This document shows positions 1 to 6,673 of a stretch of 16,267 nt of DNA, in pieces. The stretch covers positions 1 through 16,267 of the forward strand of contig MU634080.1 of the NCBI GenBank assembly GCA_026770595.1, written 5' to 3'. Made by a program: the position numbers and the translations under genes. How positions within the stretch are numbered: the first letter of the stretch is position 1; each line of letters begins with the position of its first letter. The stretch is from Ochromonadaceae sp. CCMP2298. Taxonomy: Eukaryota; Sar; Synurophyceae; Ochromonadales; Ochromonadaceae. The notes under the pieces are model-generated. The model had not been told where the DNA came from. It made no database searches and saw nothing but the letters and a program-made list of their open reading frames with translations.

Positions 1-70
1 CACCCCCCCCCCCGCCTCTGCCTCTTTCCCTGCTCCTCTCCTTCTCTCACCTCCCTGCCTCTCTCCTCAG
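1..70 (+). other. 3' end of an intron (partial)
   Basis: Seen: a 70-base, almost pure pyrimidine stretch that starts with a run of 11 C and ends in CTCCTCAG, a textbook polypyrimidine tract plus 3' splice site. The downstream exon is open from its first base. The donor and branch point lie outside or cannot be placed. The frame used by the exon also stays open through the tract, so retention cannot be excluded, but the base composition argues strongly for an intron. Confidence 0.7.
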
Positions 71-406
71 ATCCGGAGCTCATACAGCACCACTGTGCCG
101 CAGCTGGACTTCCTGCGGGTGCGCGCGATGCCCTTCGGGAGCACCTCCCACATCGACAGCAGCGGCAATATTGTGCACGGGCCGCCCCAGGCAGCCACGT
201 CGCAGGCACAGGCGCAGGCACAGGCGACTTCTTCGAAAGAGAAGAAGAAGGAAAAGAAGCGCAAGTCGGAGGGCAGCGCGGTGGCCAGTGCAAGCGCAGT
301 CGCAGTGAAAGAGGAAGCAGTGGCGGCTGTGGCAGCGGAGGCGCAAACTCCGTCAAAGGAGAAGAAGAAGGAGAAGAAGAGGAAGTCGGAGGGCTCCAAG
401 CATTGA
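71..406 (+). CDS. Last exon of an unidentified protein with a duplicated Lys-rich basic tail (5' partial)
   Basis: The exon begins after the CAG acceptor and reads 111 codons to TGA. The first 40 residues (IRSSYSTTVPQLDFLRVRAM and on to ...VHGPPQ) look like the end of a folded region, but I do not recognise the family. The rest is low complexity: an Ala/Gln stretch (about residues 41-52), a basic block SKEKKKEKKRKSEGS (55-69), an Ala/Val/Glu-rich spacer, then the same 15-residue block again (95-109) just before the C-terminus. Such Lys/Glu-rich tails are common on nucleolar and ribosome-biogenesis proteins and on RNA polymerase I subunits, and the KKRK core could act as a nuclear localisation signal; this is inference from composition only. 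The N-terminal part of the gene is beyond the left edge. It is convergent with the next gene, 279 bp away. Confidence 0.65.
   Translation: MRSSYSTTVPQLDFLRVRAMPFGSTSHIDSSGNIVHGPPQAATSQAQAQAQATSSKEKKKEKKRKSEGSAVASASAVAVKEEAVAAVAAEAQTPSKEKKKEKKRKSEGSKH
233..397 (+). repeat. Duplicated 45-bp coding repeat (basic 15-residue motif)
   Basis: Two copies, at 233-277 and 353-397, start 120 bp apart and encode the identical peptide SKEKKKEKKRKSEGS. At the DNA level they differ at several third positions, so either the duplication is old or the peptide is under selection. The 75-bp spacer encodes an Ala/Val-rich stretch. Confidence 0.85.
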
Positions 407-685
407 TAGGATATGATCAGCATGAGAATCGGCATAGATTGTGTATGTTTCAACATATTGTACTATAGGTGATTGCGTTAACATTGTAGGTGATTGCGAA
501 CGAACGTCTTTTCTTTTCAGCCTAGGCAAGAGCCCAGCTCGAGGTGCTTTCGGAGACAGCGATTCGAAGGAAACGAAGAGGAATACGACATGCTTTCTAC
601 TATTGCACAGATAAAATGATAGAAAAGTCAAGAATACCCGATAATACAATGAAATGGAGACCGATTATGTACAGTACGATCGCTT
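407..685. other. Convergent intergenic spacer
   Basis: 279 bp between two convergent stop codons, AT-richer than the flanking coding DNA. It holds a direct repeat of TAGGTGATTGCG at 466-477 and 487-498 (21-bp period) and an acceptor-like TTCTTTTCAG at 511-520. A GATAAAA at 610-616 may be a 3'-end signal for the plus-strand gene. No convincing gene is visible in it. Confidence 0.6.
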
Positions 686-1961
686 CTAGCTCGTGAGGTC
701 TATTTCGAGCACGGGGATGTCGTCGCCGTCGCTAGAGTACGAGTCTGAGACCACGTCTTCCTCCAGAGACTCGTGCTTGCCTGTTGGCGCCGGGGCTGCC
801 GCAGCCGTGAAATCTATCGCCGGGGGGGAGTAGGTGCCGTGGTGGATGTGGTGCGGCGTCGGGGCGGGTTGGCTGTGCATTATGGAGGGGTTGTGGTACT
901 GTACGTGCTGGCCGTGCAAGTGGGGCGGTTGGAAGTGCGGGGCGTGGTAATACGGGTCCTCGGGGTGCCCGTAGCTCTTGCTCTCGGAGCTGAACTGCAT
1001 ATTGGGCATATTGGGCGCGCTCTTGTGGCGAGCCCGCTCGTGCCCGCCAGGCCCGACCATTGGTCCCGCGGGGCTTGGAGCCATGGGCATACTGCCCGGA
1101 GGGGTGGGGCCTGGCTTGTTTGCTCCCTGGCGTCGCAGCGTCTGCGTGTACTCCTGGTGGTCCGCTGTGCTCCTGCGCATCAGCTCGCTGAAGGTGGGGT
1201 CTCTGAAACTGCCACCGGAGGCGCTTATCTGCCTGTACATGTCCTCGGCAGAAGGGGGCGGCGGCGGCCTCTTCCCGCCCAGATCGGCCGCAGTGAAGGG
1301 CTTGTCTGGACTGCGCCCCGATCCTGGGAAGGTGCGTCCGACTGAGCTGGACATACTGGCGCTCATGACGCTGCTGTTGAACAGGTTGGGAGAGGGCGGG
1401 TACAGCTTGCCAGCCCCCGACCCACGATCCGCCGCCCCCACTCCCGAGTGAATGGCCACGCTGGCAATCTTGCCTCTCAACTTGGTTATTGTTTCCTCGC
1501 TTTTGACCCTGTACTCCACCAGCTGCTGCTCGACGTCTTCCTTATCTGTGCGCAGCTGCACGTTCTCCGATCTGAGAGCCACCATCTCCGTCTGCAGCCG
1601 CTTTATCTCCCGCTCCATTTCCAACCGCGCATTCAGGTTCTCCTGCCTCTGCGCAATTCAAGAGAGACAATTGTTTTCGAAATGAAAGAGGGGTCTAAAT
1701 AGCATGAGGTGCGAACCGCAAGGGTCGAAGTGTTACCTGTGTGGGTGTCATTGAAAACGACACTGGCGCTCTGATCGAAGGGGAACTTTTGGGAGCACTG
1801 CGCACTGAGGCTCTTGCTTCCTGGCCGCTCGCCGCGCGCTGGGAACTCGTCGGAGTGGGAGCGTTAGACGCCAGCAGGGAACTCGAAGCGGAGCTCGAGG
1901 ATTTGGCGCGCAGCTTGCTGAGCAACTCGTGGGGGTTGAACGCTATTTGATAGTCGCTCAT
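686..1961 (-). CDS. Unidentified coiled-coil protein with a disordered His/Pro-rich tail and SIM-like C-terminus
   Basis: Two exons: 1961-1737 (ATG, 75 codons) and 1648-686 (TAG stop), joined in phase 0 across an 88-bp intron, for about 395 residues. The join gives ...SMTPTQ followed by RQENLNARLEMEREIKRL, which starts a heptad-rich coiled coil of about 70 residues (roughly 76-146), so splicing supplies the first helical turns. Residues 1-75 are Ser/Ala-rich and low complexity after a short MSDYQIAFNPHELLSKLR opening. After the coiled coil the protein is Gly/Pro/Ser-rich and probably disordered, with a His/Tyr/Gln/Pro-rich segment (about 285-355) and an acidic end, DGDDIPVLEIDLTS. The family is not recognised. 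It lies head-to-head with CCDC146 (464 bp between start codons), so co-expression and a ciliary or centrosomal role are possible but unproven. The exon structure is well supported; the function is unknown. Confidence 0.8.
1649..1736 (-). other. Intron, 88 bp, phase 0
   Basis: On the minus strand the donor is CAG|GTAACA (intron starts at 1736) and the acceptor is TTGCGCAG (intron ends at 1649) after a TTGTCTCTCTTG pyrimidine stretch. Without removal the first exon runs into a stop at 1695-1697. Removal joins two open frames in phase 0 and extends the coiled coil. No clear CTAAC branch point is seen. Confidence 0.8.
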
Positions 1962-2425
1962 GATTTATTCAGATGCGAAGCTCTTCACCGCAGCGGCTGA
2001 ACGCTATGCTGCAGCTGACTATCACGTGGACGGTGGAGACCAATTATGCCGATAGATCGTTGGATCCATCATCTGCTGATCATCCCCTTCTGGGAGCGTC
2101 TCATTCTTCACCGCCAAAACCGTAACGGTCGAATAACTTATTAACTTTAGTCCAACTTTCGGGAGTTCATCTCAATGTGACCGTTTCAAACCGCAAGCAT
2201 CGGACAAGGCGACGTGACCTTCATCACAACGGACACTGTTCCAAACGTCGTGGGAACGCTAGAGACAACTCTGAGGTGTGCTTTGCGGAAGGTCTGTTTG
2301 GTCGGGGGTGTTATTCAGCCAGGAGATCTCAATTCTACGGCGATCCACCACTTAGAGACGCAGATCGGTCTCAACCAGCCATCCTGCGCTTTGCTCGTTC
2401 CGCTTCCGCGAGTTGACCGTTTTCG
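1962..2425. promoter_or_regulatory. Divergent promoter region between the coiled-coil gene and CCDC146
   Basis: 464 bp separate the two start codons. Motifs seen: an E-box/G-box CACGTG at 2023-2028; an imperfect palindrome ACCGTAACGGT at 2119-2129; and the Myb-type core AACGG in three places, as AACGGTC on the plus strand at 2124-2130 and as TGACCGTTT (reverse complement AAACGGTCA) at 2178-2186 and 2414-2422, the last only 3 bp before the CCDC146 ATG. No TATA box is obvious. A frame open from 2181 to 2465 runs across the CCDC146 start but has no ATG and is treated as chance. Confidence 0.55.
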
Positions 2426-5400
2426 ATGGAGGAGGAGACAGAGGCGCCCGCGCAGGCCGATGTGAACGAATCTATAGCATTTGGATTGCTGAACGATGTC
2501 GAGAAGTTGGGACAGGTATGATCGTGTTCATCTCTTTTTTCCAAACGGGGGCGCCCTTTTTCGTCTTCGGACTTGACTGACTCCACTCCCTCCCCGTCGC
2601 ACCTCTCCTTAGGTCAACGTATCAGAGGCGGAGTTCCTGAAATCGAAGTACAAGAAGCTCTTCGCTGCTGCCCAATCTGCCAAATCGCACGAGCAGCATC
2701 TCAGCCGAAGGCTCAAGAATATTGAAAATGAAATTCTGGAGGAGAAGATCGCAATCGAGAAGGCTCGCATCGACGAGACGGAGGAGACGCGCCACCTGCA
2801 AAACACGGGCGAGGTGCGCAGCAGCCTGCAGATACAGCTCGAATCTACGGAGCAGAAAGACACGATTGCTAAGTTCGAGCTTTTCGAGTTGAAGAAGGTG
2901 CATGAGGAGCTGACCACCTCGCTGTCGACCATGCGGCAGCAGAACACACAGCTGGTGGGGCCGGTGGTGGAGAAGCTGGGGAAGGAAGTGAGTTACCTAA
3001 GAAATTGAGTTAATGAGTTACTGAGTTACCCCCTATCCCCATAGGCTCTAAACACGCCTTACCCTTCTAACATGTCATTCCCCCCTAATTAATGTCATTC
3101 ACATTCTCTTTTTACTCTAGATCGTGGATCTGGACGAGCAGATGGCGCAGGCGGACGAAAGCTATTCACACGAGGAGGCACAGAGGTCAGGCCTGCACGC
3201 GCGCCTGATGGAGCTGCAGGCGCAGAAGCACGAGAAGCAGGAGTTCCTGAGGCAGAAGAGGGACAACCTCGAGGTGAGCGAGAAGGAGCCGGGTAGACTG
3301 AGTCGCCAGATTGGCTCCATCGAGAGTGCAAAGGCTGACATGATGGGAGAGCATCGGACACTCCAGCGGCGCCTAAAGGCCCAAGATCTGGAGCAGGAGG
3401 CGCAAGCGAAGCGGCGCTCAGATGCAGAGAAGCTGCGCTCCACCATTATCGAAAAGCTCGACATCAACCGGGCGACACTGGAGGAGCGCGAGAGCGACGT
3501 GGGGTCCATGAGTGCGAATCTGGACAAGGCGAAGGCCCTGGGGCACGATATGATCACGCGCATGGTGGAGCTGAATGTGAAGAAGCGCGACTCGGATAAC
3601 GCGCACCGCCACCTCACCGACCAGCTCATGCTGTCCAACAAGGACTTCGACGTGCTCAAGAGGCAGTTGAAGAAGAAGCGCAGCGTGGCCGAGACCGTCA
3701 AGTCCAACCTACCAGTGGTGGAGGAGAACCTCAAAGACTACGACATGCAGTTGAAGAACATGCAAGACGATCGCTCGAAGAAATTTAAAGACCTGCAGCG
3801 CAGTAAGAACGAGGTGGACCAGCACATGGCCAGGCTGCTGCAGCAGGAGGGCTCGGAGGGGGACAGAAAGCACGACCTAGAGCGCACGATTGCGGAGATG
3901 GACGAATTGGAGGCGACTGTGGTGCAGTGGCTCGCAGAGGGCAAGAGGCAGTCCAAGCTGCTGGGCGTTTTGTCTGCCCAGAGGGACATCAAGGCCAGAG
4001 AGTGCACTCGGATCGACTTGAACGAGCGCGAGAGCAAGGCACAGGTGCGTATGAAGGAGCTCGTGATCCTGGACCTCACCAAGCGCTGCAACGAGATCTC
4101 CAACCGCCTGAAGGAGTTCTCGGCCCTGTACGAGGTGGTGAAGAACGAGCGAAACAAGTATGTGAACCTCATCCAGAGCAGCGCGCAGGCCCTGGCGGAG
4201 ATGCGCGAGAAGATCCGCATATTGCACAACGAGGTGGAGATCCTGAACAACGAGCGCACTGCGAAAGACCTCGCGTTGGCCAAGGAGAATGCCCTGCACC
4301 AGAGCGCTATGAACCAGCGCGACGGGTTGCGGCAAGACCTCAACCGGCTGCTGTCCGAGTACCGTGCGAAGCAGTCGATGGTGGAGCAGCAGATCCAGGA
4401 GATCGACAAGCTGAACGTGGTGATCAACAATCTGGAGAAGGACATGCTGCACCTCAAGGGAAAGTACGAGCACGGTGTGGAGGACAGGAACGTCACAGGT
4501 GTGCAGCTCATCGACCGAAACGACGAGTTGTGCATCCTCTACGAGCGCTCCAACCAGCAGCAGGAGGCGCTGCGGAGGGGGGAGACGGAGTCGCTAAGAA
4601 AGGAGGAGGAGTTGCGTTTGGTACGCTTACAGGGCGAGGAGCTCAAGCGGCGCTACACCACTGCTAAGCGGCGGCTGCCCGAGCTGGAGTCGTGCAAGGC
4701 GAAGATCAAGCTGCTCGAGGAGGACCTGGAGAAGGAGCGGAAGTTCACGACAGACCTGAGTGACAAGCTAGAGGACCCCAAGAACCTCGATAGGTGGCGG
4801 CCGCTGGACGGGAATGACCTGGATATGGAGCAGTTGGTAGCCAAGATACGCGTGCTGGAGGACCGCCTGGACCAGAAGAGAGAGGCGCTGCTGGAGAAGG
4901 AGCTGGTGCTGGAGGAGGTGTCTTCGCTGACTGAGAAATTACGCATGCAGGCTGTCTCTAAGCGCGACTCGGCTAAACTGCTGGCTGACCAGCTGAACGG
5001 GCTGCACGGGCGCATCCGCGAGGTGACCAAGAAGATGCTCGCCTCGGTGAGTGAGCTGTCCATGTACCAGGCCTCGGCTCTGCGCCTGCAGCAGGAGAAG
5101 ATGCACCGGGAAAAGGCCCTGGAGGAGGCTGTGTGGCGCTTCGACCACGGCGAGGCGCCCTCAGAGGACGCTGTGAAGGAGCTCGGCCGCACCGATCGCC
5201 GCTCAACGATGATGGCGGAGTTGGCCCTGCAGCGGAGAGAGGAGCTGACCCAAGAGGCGCCGGAGAACATGGTCAAGACCGCCGCGGAGCCGCGCCCCAC
5301 GGCGTATATCCCGGATGATGTTGGTATTCCCCGCCCCTACGGTGCGGCGGCTCCGTTCAAGCCGACAGAGGCGGGCGCTACGATGCGCCACATCAAGCCC

Positions 5401-5427
5401 CCGCAGATCAAGCCCATCGAAATATAA
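2426..5427 (+). CDS. CCDC146: CCDC146 / MBO2 orthologue, axonemal and centriolar coiled-coil protein
   Basis: Three exons, 2426-2515, 2613-2987 and 3121-5427, all joined in phase 0, give 923 residues; human CCDC146 is about 950. The start is the first ATG of a short acidic exon (MEEETEAPAQADVN). Nearly all of residues 35-840 is predicted coiled coil, rich in Glu, Lys, Arg, Gln and Leu. Family-diagnostic parts are the segment around DRWRPLDGNDLDMEQL (near residue 712) and the conserved non-coiled C-terminal tail, with TAYIPDDVGIPRPYG, then APFKP, then MRHIKPPQIKPIEI at the very end. In Chlamydomonas MBO2 is an axonemal protein needed for the normal forward waveform; in mammals CCDC146 is found at centrioles and on sperm microtubules, and its loss causes malformed sperm flagella. 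Assignment to the family is from memory of its C-terminal tail, not from a search. The gene is head-to-head with gene 2 and tail-to-tail with the GNAT gene. Confidence 0.92.
2516..2612 (+). other. CCDC146 intron 1, 97 bp, phase 0
   Basis: Donor GACAG|GTATGA, acceptor CTCTCCTTAG, with a TTGACTGAC branch-like motif about 35 bp before the acceptor and a pyrimidine-rich 3' part. Without splicing the initial ATG frame stops at once: the GTATGA donor contains an in-frame TGA at 2519-2521. Confidence 0.85.
2988..3120 (+). other. CCDC146 intron 2, 133 bp, phase 0
   Basis: Donor GGAA|GTGAGTTAC, acceptor TTTTTACTCTAG. TTCTAAC (3065-3071) and CTAAT downstream are good branch-point candidates. The unspliced frame stops at 3006-3008 (TGA). 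The intron contains TGAGTTA four times (2989, 3006, 3014, 3022) and ATGTCATTC twice (3072 and 3092), so it has grown partly by short duplications. Confidence 0.88.
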
Positions 5428-5544
5428 TCCCCTTGCACCCGAACCTTTGTATTGATAATGTTGACATTATTTTACTTTCGATAAACAGATAAAACTAAAC
5501 CCTGGTCTCTAGGTATTTATCGCCGAATGGGATGTGATATTTCG
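5428..5544. other. Short convergent spacer
   Basis: 117 bp between the CCDC146 stop and the last in-frame stop of the acetyltransferase frame. It is AT-rich and holds GATAAA-type motifs facing both genes: CAGATAAAA at 5486-5494 for CCDC146 and GATAAA on the minus strand at 5521-5516, 24 nt after the distal TAG of the acetyltransferase frame. These are candidates for 3'-end formation signals, an inference from position only. Confidence 0.4.
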
Positions 5545-5646
5545 CTATATGGGGACCTCGGGAGCATCATAGGTGACAAAACCCTCCTCCGCGGTGAGGC
5601 TGAGGCCGGTCTCCCGACGCAGTAGGGCGAACAACTCGAGGTCGTG
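5545..5646 (-). other. In-frame continuation of the acetyltransferase after the TAA codon
   Basis: Directly after the TAA, the same frame reads 33 more sense codons, HDLELFALLRRE and on to ...VPI, before TAG at 5547-5545. The first twelve residues match the normal C-terminal strand of RimJ/RimL-type GNAT proteins (H-D-x-x-x-F-A-L-L). The only break is the single TAA, at the place where relatives normally have Tyr. This points to a nonsense substitution (TAC or TAT to TAA), programmed readthrough, or a sequence error. Confidence 0.75.
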
Positions 5647-6216
5647 TTAGGCCCCGTTCTCGAAGTACTGCTCTCGCTGAGTGCCCTCCTGCAGGAATTG
5701 CAGCTTGAGCAGCAGGTGGTGGCAGAACTCATTGTAGGCTGCGAGGCTGGCTCCTACCCGATTGAGGCGCATAGTGATGAAGCCGAAGCGCAAGATAGCG
5801 CTGAGCGCCTCGGTCATGATGCCTCTGCGCCAGTACAGGCGGTGCAGGTCGAAGCCCACCTCTGCGGTGTGGTCGGTGAAATCGAAGCAGTTGAAGCCCA
5901 CCTGCCCGACCACCCGACCCTCTGTCTCTTCTGCCTCCTCCTCCCCCTCCACCCCCTCCACCCCCTCTTCTCTCTCCCTCACGAGGACGATTGCCCAGTA
6001 GATAGACGTCCGCGCCGAGAATCTCGACAGGGTGCGCTCGATGAGATCCAGTGCCTCTGATTCACTGGTGTACACAGTTCCGCTGTTGTACTTTATTGTT
6101 TCATAGTCGCACCGGACTGCGAAAATTGCGGGGGCGTCCTCCTTTCGGAAGCACCGCAGCAGCAGCCTCTCCGTGCGCAGGACTGGGAAACGATCAAAGT
6201 CAAACGCGTTCGACAT
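5647..6216 (-). CDS. GNAT-family N-acetyltransferase (RimJ/RimL-like), ends at an unexpected in-frame TAA
   Basis: From ATG at 6216-6214 the frame gives 189 residues. The N-terminus (FPVLRTERLLLRCFRKEDA) is the classic opening of the Acetyltransf_3 branch, followed by GRVVGQVGFNCFDF (beta strands 4-5 region) and YWRRGIMTEAL (residues about 128-138), the acetyl-CoA pyrophosphate-binding loop R-x-G-x. The late motif reads YNEFCHHLLLKLQFLQEG, where the family usually has Gly before the Phe, and then REQYFENGA. The frame stops at TAA (5649-5647) where relatives continue into a Tyr-His-Asp-like motif and a last strand. A 20-residue Glu-rich insert (residues 80-99) separates two core strands. Enzymes of this branch acetylate protein N-termini or small amines; the substrate cannot be told here. 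An upstream GTG in frame at 6267 is less likely as a start. The gene is divergent from CFAP47. It may be a decaying gene or subject to readthrough. Confidence 0.8.
   Translation of the reverse strand: MSNAFDFDRFPVLRTERLLLRCFRKEDAPAIFAVRCDYETIKYNSGTVYTSESEALDLIERTLSRFSARTSIYWAIVLVREREEGVEGVEGEEEAEETEGRVVGQVGFNCFDFTDHTAEVGFDLHRLYWRRGIMTEALSAILRFGFITMRLNRVGASLAAYNEFCHHLLLKLQFLQEGTQREQYFENGA
5920..5979 (-). repeat. Purine-rich Glu/Gly/Val coding repeat inside the acetyltransferase
   Basis: On the minus strand this 60-bp stretch is almost all purine and encodes REREEGVEGVEGEEEAEETE. It includes a doubled EGV unit. It sits between two core beta strands of the GNAT fold, where relatives usually have a short turn, so it is probably a replication-slippage expansion. 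Confidence 0.7.
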
Positions 6217-6673
6217 GCTCAAAGATGATGCGCGGGCAGGTGGATTGTGGAACTGCAGGAACTGCACGAGTAGCTCAAAGAGTGCTCAACAACGATGCGG
6301 ATTGGAACTGCAGGTAGGAAAGTAACAAGGAGATTGTGCTTTGTGAACAAACTTCATCTGTTCTCCTGTGGTTCCTACTCCCAGGACTCCTGACTTTACC
6401 GGTAAATGATGACACGGATCATCATATCCGGCTAAAATATATTTCGAAAGAAGCCGTTGTCCGTTACACATGCTTGTCCGAGTCTTGCTTGTCTGCGCTT
6501 CTGCCCTCTCTGCCTGCTGTGCTTGCAAGCTGGGATTCAAACTAACTGCCATATTTTTGACGCGCTGCAGGAGAGGAGTGTGCCTGGATCACTCTATTCA
6601 CGATTGCCGTCTAGGGTCGCCAGCGCAAATCCTCACGGCAACCTCCGCAATCTGAGGACCGATCTGTTCGAAT
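6217..6673. promoter_or_regulatory. Divergent spacer between the acetyltransferase and CFAP47, possible 5'-UTR intron
   Basis: 457 bp separate the two start codons. GGAACTGCAGG occurs twice, at 6249-6259 and 6304-6314. A plausible intron of the CFAP47 leader runs from CTGCAG|GTAGGAAAG (donor at 6314) to CGCGCTGCAG (acceptor at 6569-6570), with ACTAAC (6541-6545 region) about 25 bp before the acceptor. There is an A/T-rich stretch CTAAAATATATTTCG near 6433-6447. The in-frame TGA at 6653-6655, upstream of ATG 6674, shows the CFAP47 frame does not extend further. No protein-coding gene is convincing here. Confidence 0.45.

Noticed and set aside
471-520. A 3'-UTR intron of gene 1 ending at TTCTTTTCAG
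   Set aside because: The acceptor is attractive, but the only nearby donors (GTGATTGCG) are weak, there is no coding frame after it, and nothing else supports splicing.
3738-4535. Antisense open frames of 200-265 codons inside CCDC146
   Set aside because: They lie opposite a long GC3-biased coding frame, have Cys/Ser/Arg- or His/Leu/Val-rich compositions typical of reverse-complement shadows, and lack promoters or family motifs.
5647-5649. Alternative genetic code with TAA as a sense codon
   Set aside because: CCDC146 and CFAP47 both end naturally at TAA directly after recognisable C-termini, and long frames contain no internal TAA or TAG.
5616-5656. A micro-intron that would remove the TAA in the acetyltransferase, from GTACTTCGAG to ACCTCGAG with a CTAAC in between
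   Set aside because: It would be only about 34 bp and would delete conserved residues on both sides of the stop. The continuity of the family motif across the TAA shows the region is coding.
6618-6646. RFX X-box-like sequence (GTCGCC...GGCAAC) before CFAP47
   Set aside because: The left half-site fits, but spacing to a proper right half-site is wrong for the RFX consensus.
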